Assembly: GCF_021347895.1 (NCBI RefSeq)
Contig: NC_067126.1
Location: 34,298,482 to 34,362,481 of the forward strand
DNA: 64,000 nucleotides
Origin: Acanthochromis polyacanthus
Lineage: Eukaryota; Chordata; Actinopteri; Pomacentridae
Direction of reading: 5' to 3'
Shown here: positions 23,313 through 35,300 of the stretch, piece by piece
How positions within the stretch are numbered: the first letter of the stretch is position 1
Layout: each line of letters opens with the position of its first letter
Notes under the pieces: model-generated
What the model was told of the DNA's origin: nothing
Seen by the model: only the letters and a program-made list of their open reading frames with translations
Databases searched by the model: none
Position numbers and translations under genes: made by a program

Positions 23313-25337
23313 ATGTTCCGTTAACTTTATGTTCCGTTAACTCATTACATCTTTTTCTCCCCCACTTTACAATATGTGCAAAAACATAACTCAGCAACAA
23401 AATCAGTAAAAACAAAATGCAAATTTGGATTTTTACTCGACTCTGCCTGAAATAATTTCTCCTAAACATGGAGCTGAATAATTTCTTTGGCACAAGGTAA
23501 CCAAGTCGTCCATGCTTTATTCAAAAACTCGCTTGTGTCAGCGTTACTTTTGGTCAAAACCTGCTGATATAAAACAACCACAGTTCGGTGAGTGAACTCA
23601 TTTTCTACAAAGCCACCTTCACAGTTTGCACATTAATGTCCCCAGCAGGTTAAAGTTTTACCTGGCTGCCTTCTTAAGTTTCCTCCAAAATACATTGTCC
23701 ATCAGTACAGTGCAATGTAATAACAGTCTAGCTCTCTGCTAAAGTCAACAAAATTGGTGATACTTTTTTTTTTGATAGCTCGATTTAAAAGGTTCACGGA
23801 GTTCATGTTCATCTTGGGTGTAGATTAGTTTATGGTTACTGTGGTCTGTAACTATGGGAGAGTCGACTGGTTATAACAGGCTCATTGTGTCCCCAGGATG
23901 GGACAAAGGTGAAAACCCCCAAGGAAAACAAAAATAAATCTTCAAACTGTAAAGTTAATACATTACTGTGCTTATGTCTAGAGGGAGAATTTACTGCTGA
24001 ATGTCTCGGTTTAATAATTGAACTTTGATTTCAGTTCTGATTTTATCTTTTCTTTCTCACCCTTACAGCAACAACACGATATGAATGCAATATGTTATTG
24101 AAAAGTTTTGTTTCCATATTGAACCGTAAACAGAATTTTCTGCTGTAGAATTCTTTCTAGACGATAGAGAATTTTATTGTTTAGGTAAATTGCAATTTTA
24201 ATGCTGTAAAAATACAGTAAAACAATAGCAATTGTGGTTGGCAGTATTTTTCTGTACTACTAGTATTTACTGAAATTTAACATTAAAATCTCTTGCAGTG
24301 AAATGTACAGTGTAGTAAAAGGGTTTGACTAGTAACAAAGCACATATACATTAAGGGACCTGCATCCTTACAGTTTGAAAGTGTATTTAAAATACTTTAC
24401 TTCAGTATTTCCACTGTTATATAAATAATATTTTATATTTGTGTGTCATAAAATGTAAGAATTCTACTATCTTTATATTTTTCTGCTTATTTACAGTAAA
24501 AAAAATTGGTTAAAAAAACATATAATAAAATCATAAATATGATGCAGTTATATTGATAAAAAAAAATACTCAAAAAGCAGCCAGACTTGGCCCTATCTAT
24601 GCAAAGCTGCATTAAAATTATGTTTACAGAACAATGCCTCAATATTTTCATGCTCACACATTTTTTCTGACACTTTTACTGACTATAATAATACAAATAG
24701 TTGAGATTTTCTTTCCAAAGTGGCTTTGCTGCTTCTACACAGATTTAAATACCTCACCATGTTGCACCTTCAAACTGTCCTTAAAGGAACCTGTATGTTA
24801 AATGCATGGTTAGCCATTTACATTTCACAACTTCCCTGAATCATCTGTGAGAGCTGACAACCATCTCCACTTGCAAATCCTTTTAGTCGATGCTTTGAAC
24901 TCGCATTAGTTGCCCCCGCTATTTTTTTCCCCTTTTTTTGGCACACAGCTACCTTTTACAGCACATTACCGCCACCAACACTAATGTATATCGACAGATA
25001 TGCATAACTGTTGGTGGAAAGATGTATAGGCATCCATTACCGCCCTTCAACATTTTGCAGAAAAGTGTATCACATCAACCCCAGCTTTTGCTGTAGATGT
25101 AGAATTGGTGACACAAATGATATAAAATCCATCTCATTAAATATTAGTGTACAGCACTTACCTTGAGATAAATGTATGGGTCAATATGTTATTGTGGGGC
25201 TTTTTGTAGCATACTTGACCGGTATCATAGTTGACACGTTTTGCTGTTTTCAGGACTAAAATCAACATGGCTGCCTATAACCAAACACCACATGGCATTT
25301 TTAGAGAAAGATTCTTCTAATTATTATATATATAATT
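23313..25337. other. Intergenic, no gene seen
   Basis: AT-rich spacer. A 16-base unit (TTTATGTTCCGTTAAC) is repeated twice directly at about 23310-23341, next to the LINE truncation point. Nothing else is recognised. Confidence 0.45.
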
Positions 25338-25348
25338 GTTTAAATTGA

Positions 25349-25712
25349 GGGCTGCACAGTGGCCTAGTGGTTAGCACTTTCGCCTTGCAGCAAGAAGATC
25401 TCAGTTCAAATCCCAGTCTGGGCCTGGGATCTTTCTGCATGGAGTTTGCATGTTCTCCCTGTGCATGCGTGGGTTTTCTCCGGGTACTCCGGCTTCCTCC
25501 CACAGTCCAAAAATATGCTGAGGTTAATTGATTACTCTAAATTGTCCGTAGGTGTGAATGTGAGTGTGATTGTTTGTCTGTATATGTAGCCCTGCGACAG
25601 ACTGGTGACCTGTCCAGGGTGTCCCCTGCCTTCGCCCGAGTCAGCTGGGATAGACTCCAGCACCCCCTGCAACCCTAGTGAGGATAAAGTGGTGTATAGA
25701 GAATGGATGGAT
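25349..25712 (+). repeat. tRNA-headed SINE, complete with 11-bp target-site duplication
   Basis: The head GTGGCCTAGTGGTTAGCAC resembles a tRNA A box, and TTCAAATCCC a B box. The body contains CATGTTCTCCCTGTG, CTCCGGCTTCCTCCCACAG and the tail TGGATGGATG. It is flanked by GTTTAAATTGA at 25338-25348 and 25713-25723, which marks a retroposition event. A second copy of the family lies at 35270-35620 in the opposite orientation. Confidence 0.88.
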
Positions 25713-26231
25713 GTTTAAATTGAAATTAAAAGTTATTTCTAAAGATATTGTAGTAAACCTGTTGACATGTCATGAATCCACACTTGACTCACACACTACT
25801 TTATATTAAATAACTCAGAAAGCCTTGGAGTCTTGCCAGTCTTTTCTTCAGGAGGAAATGACATCATGTGGAGACATCATGTAATGGATAACTTAGTTGA
25901 AATTTATTTCTCGGACACAGATCCAATTTATTTTCCATATAAAATCTGATATATTGGCAAAAAAGAAATATCAGTCATGATGATCTCAACCTAATAAAAA
26001 GAACACAAAACAATTTTTCATTAAACTCACTATTATTGTTTAGATAATTAGGTGGTTGTTATTAAATTGGGACGATTATTTAGTTGACATTTTAGTGATA
26101 TCCAGTCATTGATCACAATGAACATAAAAAAATCTGAGGTTTTTTTTGCTTTTAATAAAAATGTATGCAAGATATATCCCATAGACTTCAAAAGTCCATA
26201 AATTATATATTGACCCGAGCATATTGATTAC

Positions 26232-26262
26232 CTGGTGTTCTGTTCAATGAACAGAACACCAG
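26232..26262. repeat. Perfect 31-bp palindrome
   Basis: Two 15-base arms (CTGGTGTTCTGTTCA and its exact reverse complement) are separated by a single A. Each arm holds a TGTTCT/AGAACA word. Confidence 0.9.
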
Positions 26263-29200
26263 ATTTTGCTTTGAACTGAATTTTATCGGAACATCTTAAT
26301 GTAAAATCTTCATCTGTAAAGTAACTAGTAGTGTCACATACACACCAAAGGGACAGAATTTGTGTCTGACTCTCTACTTTGACAGCATACTCTTCAGTAA
26401 ATGTACCACACTGGCCCAAACACTCAGAGACCGTACAGGTGTATGTACCCCCAGACCAGGCACTTATCGCTGCTGATGGGTTGGTGCTTTCCCATTAAAA
26501 CACACACACATCTCCAACCCTGCATCCACACACTCACTATGGCCCGGAGCCATGTTTGAACAATCGATCCCAGGGGTCCCGGAACCACAGCCAGAGGAGA
26601 GATGAGTGGAAGGAGACAGAAATCCTCTTCAGCTCGGCTTAGCACTGATGCATTCCCTATCCATTACCTTCAGCCATCACCTTGTGTTTGCCAGAACAGG
26701 GAAAAAGAAGACATTAATGTCTTTCCGTGATGCTGACTGCCCGTATTGATGAATCCGCTGCCGCTACAGTTGTTTATTTGATCTGGGACAGAGTCTCAGT
26801 GGTGTTTACAGAAACGGCAGCAAAGTATGCGCATGTTGTCGCAGCAGAGGATGCAGACGTGAGCTGTAAAGTGCCACCCCTGAAGCGATTATCTCCAACC
26901 TGTCTTCATCAGCGGTGGAGCATCAGTAATCAACACGTCATGCCAGTTTGCGATTACTACACTCAACGGGGAGCACCAGTCGCTCTCTTCATCTTGATTG
27001 GCATCCTCACATGGCTTGTTTATCTGGGCTAAGTGGCTCTGCACAAGACCTGCCGAGCCAGCTAATTAGACCTGGAGAAAAATTAGAGATGGGCTGCTTG
27101 AAATAATGGTCCCCCCCTCTTTTTTTTGCCTCCTCTGTCAGTCATTTGAGTGTTCAGAGGGAAGCCAGATGCTTCAGGCTCTCTGCAGCGATAACACCCC
27201 TCAGAGAGCAGTGACATTTTAACCTCCCAAATGTACAGGTGACACAGAGGAGACGGTCTCTCTATTGCCTTAGAGGAAAAACAAGCATGTTACCTGTCCA
27301 GACCTGAGGCACCACACAGGCCTGTTAGCTCATCCCCAGCTCAGTGCAGCATAATGACGGAGATGGATAGTCTGGTTTAAACTATCCTGATATGTAAAGA
27401 CTTGATGTAGGAACTTTTTATAATCAGAATAATTTAAACTCTTCTGCCTTGATAGCAGATCTACAAAAACAGTGTCATTCAACATAGAGTATATCAGTTA
27501 GGATAGTTTTAATGCATACCCCTGCAACACAAAGCACAATGACATTTATCACTGCTGCATTCATTTTGATTATACAAGAATCTAGAGAGATTACAGCAAT
27601 TTTACATTTATTTGTAACAGCATAGGATGAAAGCCAGGCTTTACTGAGTCATTAGTTGTACTACCAGTGCTGAGTGGATTAAGTATCTTGATGGTTGTGG
27701 ACCACAAGCACCAGGCTCTTTAGAATACTTCACTTCAAGAGTCCCCCGAAGGTCGAAAGAGGTAATTTCCTTCCAAAATGACCCATGTGAGTATTTTCTG
27801 AGCCTAACAGTAGGACATTTGTGTTTGCTCCTTCCCAAAAGCAAATCACTGTTACAAGATTTCTTTAACATCCACTTAAGGTTGAGTTCATTTAAGGTTA
27901 TTTAGACTTCAGTTGAACTGGCTAAAAGCAACCAGCTGGACTGCTGTTGGAAAACTGATGCTCTGACTCATCCGCATTTTTTTTTTTTTTTTTGTCTGAA
28001 TGAGCAGTTAAGTGAATAATCAAATGATAAAATCACAACCACAGCCACAGGGGCAGACAGCATGGCAAGAAAAATTTAGAATAAGAACCATTGCAAAACA
28101 TTTTTAATATCACGAGATCTAATTAGTTTCTTAAAGAGGAAGAGGGGATAGAAAATAATGATGGTTTTAATGAAGACAAGAAAGATTAAAAAAAAAAAAA
28201 AAAAGGAGGAGGACCTTATCAAGCCAGCTGTGATTAACACTGTATGTTTATGCTGTAAAATGTACAGACCAGACTCTGATTCACCACCACAGCTCTGTAA
28301 CATCGTACTGAGGATGTGGACTCACCACACGAGGGCGGCGGTGCGCCTGTAAAACCGCCACAGTGGCTTTTAGTCACACTTAGGGGGCATCAGATCTTCA
28401 GTGCTTAAATAAGCTGGAAACGTTCCTGCCTGTAATTAAATTGGCAAGCCGCACAGTCAGGCTCCAAACCAGTGTTACAAACAAACAGAACTGATGACAG
28501 CAACATAATCATAATGCCTGGACACTGTGGATTCTATTTGTTTCCTTGTGTTCTCTCAGTCTTTTAAGCCACCCCTCAGTTTTTATATTAAATCCCGTTG
28601 TGTAGAATAGAGGAGATATATAAGCGTGCTAGACTCGTCACTTTTGTAGATATGACAGGATTGCTGGGACTTAGATGTGATAAAATGTGGCAGATAGTGG
28701 TGGCTGTCTCTCAGAAAACCAATAAATCGCCAGTGTTCATTATGATGCTGAAAGACTAATAATCTTTTTTTTTTCATTTTAGTGTTTATCTAGCTTCTTC
28801 TTATTTTTTAAATCGAGATAAAAAAAAATAATGAAGCTGCCTTGTGAGAAATTGTAATTGAAGAAGCAAATCTGTGCGTAAAGATACGTGTGGTATTAAC
28901 ATATTTATATTTTATTAATGGTTTACGCATTAGTATGACAGGTGAAGACCACAAACAGTCCACCCATCTCTATCTCTCTCTCTCACACAGAAACCACACA
29001 CCCCATATGACATTAGTCCTCCGCTCTCTGCGCTCAGTCGCGCTCTTCATGCGGTTTATTTCGGAAAAGCGCAGCAGTGCGCAGCGCACCTTGTCTCTCT
29101 CCTGGCGCGCACCAAACTTTGATTAACGCATGATGCCAAGTGTGAAACACTTAGAGTAACTTAAAATTGGGAAACAAACAAAAAAAGTAAACTGCGTTTT

Positions 29201-29391
29201 TATTTTTCTCGTTTTGTAAGTCGGGAAGCGACAACCTCATTCAGCAAGTGTGATGGACAGTGAATGCAGAGTCCAGTTATTTCACTACTTCAGAGGCTCA
29301 GGCAGAAATTGACAGAAAGTTGATTTGAACTTTTTGCTACATTGGATCACATTAGCTCAAATTACAGACATTACGTTAAAAAAAAAAAATC
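26263..29391. promoter_or_regulatory. Upstream region and probable promoter of the CCK receptor gene
   Basis: About 26400-27350 is more GC-balanced and repeat-poor than its surroundings and could be conserved regulatory DNA. Homeodomain-type TAATTAG/AATTAG words occur near 27065-27090. Around 29020-29110 CpG dinucleotides rise sharply just upstream of the first coding exon, as expected of a promoter or 5' UTR. The open frames within (for example 26727-27032) show no family resemblance. The regulatory reading is inference. Confidence 0.35.
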
Positions 29392-32300
29392 ATGGATTTC
29401 TGTGCGCAAAATGAGACATCTCTGAACCCTGAGTGCGTCGGAGCGCAGGCTGATGGAGCCGGTAACGGGAGCTTGGAGACTTCAAGCGTCGCCTGCGGCA
29501 ACGAGTCCATAGTCGTCATTCCGCGGAGAGGTGAGCGAACACACAAATCACTTTATAACCAAAATCACATTTTATTTCTGTATTTCTGTTTTCAGTGAAG
29601 CGTCGTGGAGTTTGATAGGTGCAAAAATAAAAGCCCACATTAAGCGTAACGTTGGTTTATTCAAATATTTTGGGCTGAAAGTGTTGCTGATGTCGGAATT
29701 CTTAGTTCAGTGGAAGAAAAACTGGTTATTTTTGGTTTTCACTTTTCTGAAATAGCCACAGATAAGAGATCAATTTGTGTAACTTGTTGCTTGCAACTTA
29801 ACATTCAAGGTGCATTTAGGGATAAATGTGAATAAGTTACTATTTTGTGGACAAACTGACAGTTAAACAGCTAAATTTGGTTCCTGATCTGTGTGAGGGA
29901 ATAAGAAGCTTTACTATCCTATGTCATGGAGCTGTTACCATATGCTGAGCCTTTTTTAAAATATTTTTCTGGATTTCGATTTATTTCAATGTGAAATCTA
30001 CTGAGTTACAGTGAAATACGGATCAGAACACAGAGAGACAGAGTCACACTAATTCTGGCCACACAGAGGAATTATTCATTAAAAAATGCTGCTCCATCCT
30101 GCTGTTTCCATATTTCCAAAGCATTTTCAAAGCACTTTATCCAAATTTGCAGATGGAACACGTTCCCACATACAGATTGTATAACCCCTTGAGGGTAATT
30201 TATGATTTCGAGTGATTATTAATAACTTCACTTGACTTGAGCTTGTAAATAAGGCATTAAAGTGCGTCATCGCTTTTGCAATTTCCTCTCAGTCCCACCT
30301 GCTACATTATCAATCAGCACTTGCTACCCGACTTCATGCCAGTGTTTCCATGTGTTGATGAGGTGCGTGTGCTTAATGTGCGTAAAAGACTGCAGGGATT
30401 GAACACCTTTAAGAGTTTGCTGCACACACTGTCATAAATCCTGAGCTCCCTCCCCTCAGTTACTCCCATCATTACCTGGCTTATTCTACACCTGTCAGTA
30501 GGACGTTATATGGAGCAACTAGGCATAAGTATAATGATTATACTGAGCTAAATCAGCACACTGCAAACTACAAACCCACTGAGAACACATCTGACAAGAC
30601 CGCGATGCCTCAAATTGGGTGAACAGCAAGTTATTTTGTGTGAATTATTCCCAATCAGGCTTTCATTTCCCTTCTATGTTCTTACCAAATCCTCTAACCT
30701 GTCTTCACACCCATTTGAGATCATAATCTAAAGAGCACAAACGGTGACATCTGACTCTGTACAGCCGCTGTCACCATCATTACTCACTTCGTCACTCACA
30801 AAATTGATTACTTCTCCGCCACGTTCCCTCATATCCTCTCTCTGTCCATCACAGTGTCTCTGTGATTATGGGGCAGATTGAGTTGTGTCACAAACAAATT
30901 CCCACTGGGCTACACTCATTTTTTTTCTGCCAACCAGGAACATCAAAGCATGCGCCACAGACTTACCACGTACAGTCTGCAGGGATTTTTCAAATGACTT
31001 CTTTCTCTCTGAATGACGTTTCTTTCTAATGAAGAGAGGAACTCTGACTCATGTTTGCCAAAAAGCCTTTTGCGTACAAGAATTCTGCCCTGGTGTAACA
31101 AGAATAGCAAGCAAAAGAGAATGCAAGCACCACAGGAGCCAAGTGAGGATAAAATAGACATGTGCCAAAGTGGAAACTGCAATACAGTGTGTGAAAAAAG
31201 AGAATGTAGCATTCACTGGGTCATTTTATGTAAATTTTAATGGAAGTGCAACACAAAGTCACCGCAGTAGACTGCTTTAAAATGCACCCAGTGTGATACT
31301 GATACCTGTGTAAATATGTCAGTCACTGTTTGGTGAGAATTTCCCCATGGATACTGGGAGCAAATGCATCTGAACGTTCAGGAAAACCTTCCCCAGCTCT
31401 GAGAGGAAACAACTTGCTCAACCACACCTTAGGAAATGTTTTCACACTAATTGCAGTCCAGGCGTTGTTTCCGATTTTGAACGAAAACCTACAGGTCACA
31501 CAGTTTAACACCCCTGCTGTCAACTTTGGTGGTTTTAAAGAGAACTTGTCATGCTTTGGTTACTGTACTAGAAACATTAAGAGTGAATAAAAAGCTTCAT
31601 ATCTCATCTGCTGGTTGATTCTGGTGTAATGCTTCATACAACAGCTGGGGGTCACTACTTTGGAGGGAACGGTGATGACAAACAGCATAACAGGGCTTAT
31701 CAATCACTGCCAGGAGCACAGCAGCTTTTTCAATCTGTTTTCAAAAAGCAGTTTATTCCTAACAAAATGCACCTAATAGAGAAATAAAAAGAGAGATTTC
31801 TTCTTTTCATTTCCCATTACTCTCTCATCACTCCTCTCAGCCCTTTTTGTAATCGTGCGTATTTCTCCATCTCATCTCACGCTGCCGGTTGGGAGTTGAG
31901 GTGTTTAATACATGCCTGCACTGTGGGCCAAGCGACAAACATGTTTTGTATTCTGGCGCGGATTGCTTGTTGTAGTCTGTCAGCCAACAGAGAGCGGTTC
32001 CGTTCGTTGCCTCTATCAACTGTTGTGGGGTGCTGTTGGCTTAGTGGCAGAGCTTAGATGACATTTACCGTGCTGGATTAGCCACTAGCTGTGACATTTA
32101 CCAATACCTAGGTCTTACAGGAGCAGAGCCGGCTTTGCTCGGATAGGTGGAGAAACACAGGAGGCACCAACTGGGATGGAACACAATGCATATGTATTAG
32201 AGGGCGGTGGGGGGTGTCGGGTTCATTCATAATCATTAGAAAGTTTTGTGTAGCCACTGAATGAGACAGATGAAATCTTAAATATTCATTTGTGAATATG

Positions 32301-35300
32301 CACCCTTATCATTCACAAATTGATGTCATATTTAATAGCAGACTCTGTCACCGGAGTTATCCTTTCACTTACAATGTCATTGTTAATGTGGAATCTGTTT
32401 GCCAGTCTTTCACCAGCACTAAAATTGCTTCAAACATAATAATAACAAGAGCACTCAGAGCGCAGTACTCCGCCAAGGCTGCTCAGACGTTGTATCATTT
32501 CTGACGGCTGAAATCTTGAAAAATTTGTGGCAGAAATCACGGCACCATAGAATGTGGCCATTTAATTTAGATGTACCCACAAACAAAATGACCTTGCACT
32601 GAGCACAGCTGTTTGTTATGCATGTGTACGTTATGTACGGATACCGAATCGCGTGACCTAAATATGTTGTGAGTGGCGGGAATTGATGGGACTCGAAAAC
32701 ATCCCCTCAATTTAATCAATTGTTCCTTGTATCATTTGCGACGGATAAGTCCGTAACAGTGGATTTGTAGTAGGATCGCAATCTTGATCGTCAGCAGGCA
32801 GCTGATGTAGCGTTCACTCATTGTCGTAGTTACAGTGACTCTGTTCTGCTATCTAGCAATGATACAGAAATCTTTAACAAATCCGCGGATCCAGAGTATA
32901 AGCCGCATCACTGCCAAAATCTAATTGAGGTGGTCCTTGTGTCATTTCTGACCTTCTCTGATAGCTTCATCCAAATCCGTTCATCCGTTTTTGTTGTAAT
33001 GCCGATTGTCATATACACCTCCTTGGCGGACTAATTATGTGTCAAATTTCAATGTGATGCAGGAGATGGAAAAGTTTTATTGCAATTTGCATTTGTGTGT
33101 TTGTTCTGCATACACAAAAAGGTCCATAGCAAAACATTTTGTGATTTAACCAAACGCCCTACAATACTTAGATATGTGTAGGTAATAAACGATAATAAGA
33201 TATAAACTGCATGGTAGTGAAAACAGTACATGTAAGCCTATGTCACAGAATTGCAAACCCTGCAGAAGTTGCAGCAATGTCATTTTATCCTGCAACCTGC
33301 TAACATGCTCTGCAGTGTCTGTGCACAGAGATCGGACTGTGTGCCCGAGTCAGTGGTCAGACTGTGGCTGTGCTTCAGGGCTTCCCTTCTGTCATTTGGC
33401 TCTTTCTACTGAAAACAGTGCTCCAAACAATAGCTGGAGCTGAGTACAAACACATGTTTGCCAAATGGACAGTAGTGGTTTCAGTGTCCTGCAGCAGAAC
33501 AACTGCGGTTTCATTCCACAACTCACTTGCAGAGCAGCAGTGAGGATATGAGACCAAAAAGTCAGGGGTGATTAAGAATTATCTGCCCCTGTGCCAGCTG
33601 CTCAGCAACTGATATGATAAACCTCATCATAGTTTAAAAGAATAGTTTACAACAAATCCTGAGGGCACACAAAATAAGTGATGATATGACTTCAGGGATG
33701 CACAGATTTTGGCCACAATAAACTGAAGAAGATGTAGAGGGGAAATGACCAGAAAAGACTTTCCAACCTGCTGGTTTACTTTGCTGAAACATGCAGCATA
33801 TTGCTTAGGAATGTCATCAACAAGTGAGTTTTTGAAAAATCCAGAGTTCAAGCCCCCTATAGTCATTCATCATATCATAAAATATTCCCATGCTATCTAT
33901 ACAGGGATTTAGAACATATCCAGTGAGGTTTAGCTACTTCAGAGTGAGTTAATAATTTGAATATTTTCAAAAGAATCCCACAGCAGCTTATGAGAAGTCA
34001 TATTATAAAGAAACTGCATTTATACCTCATGTCTTTCTCTGACTTATTTTATCCTATCATACAAAAGCACATGTTCTAACTACACAGCAGTCTTTTTTTT
34101 TTTCATAGTTTCTCGTATCTCGTCAGTGTAATATTAATAAATCTGCCAGTTTGAACATCTTGTCTAGTGGCCCACCCGGATAAAAGATTTGTCTCCTGAT
34201 AGTCTGACAGAGATGGTGATAAATTAATCAAATGTAGTGGTCGTTATTACGTTTCACTGATATTTATGGGCTAATCACCACCTCATGATTCATAAATATA
34301 TCTCTCCATCTGTTAGTATTACTTCAGAGCTGCTTGCTATCAGGTAATTTGTAATTTGGTCCTCACTTGTTTCTCAGTAATTACGCTGATTTTTACGTAT
34401 CATTTTGTTAAGTGTTGCTCTTTAACTTCTGCCTGTCTGCCATTTGGTGCTGGGCAGGAAGTGTACAGAGGGTTTATTAGAGGTTTTAAACTAAAAGCTG
34501 TTTCCTGATGGCTCTAGAAGAGATGCAAATGAGGAAACTGAACCTTCGAGGTGAGAGGAAAAGTGGTGATTCTCTGTAGGTCCTTTCTCACATACAACCT
34601 CTTTCACATTGCATGAAATTATTCCATCCATTTGTCATATAAAAATTTTAATCATAGCAGCTGTAAACCTTGTCTGATTTGAAATTTCTATTCGTTACCT
34701 GTTCATCCATGTTTTGTTAAAGCAGCCACTAGTTGCTTTTGTAAAATTCACACATTTGCCTCTACAATTAGCAATATTGTTATAATAGCAACATGTGAAG
34801 TGACTGAGATGCTTTTAGTTATAAAACAACCTATTTCTGGAATCTGTAGCTCTTTCCACTCATTGTTTAGTTGTCCAGTCTGAAACTTTGCCGTTTTGGT
34901 TCAACACTCGTGGCTCAGCAGCAGGCAGCTGTTTAATGAAAAAACTCTAAAACCCACGTTACACTGTTTGCTCGACCCCAAACAGCAGACAGACGGAGTT
35001 AGTGACAAGCCGGTAAACAAACAGCACCGACATTTCCTTCTGGAGTTGGTGGAGAAAAAAAAAAAAATGTTCAAAAGAAGTAAAAGTTTTTATCTAGTTG
35101 CCCACAAACAAAACTTAAAATGATTGATAATGTTGATCTGGAACTGTTGGATGTGTCAATAAGCAACTGTTTACTTTAAGCTCACAATGTCAATTTGAAG
35201 GATCAGTGTGTATGATATAGTGGCAACTGGCAAAACATTTGGAAGAAGACCTGCACCCTATGTAGACATCTATCTATCCATCCATTATCTATACACCGCT

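Noticed and set aside
26727..27032. 101-codon frame upstream of cckbr
   Set aside because: No recognisable domain or signal. The local GC level explains the open frame, and a non-coding regulatory reading is at least as likely.
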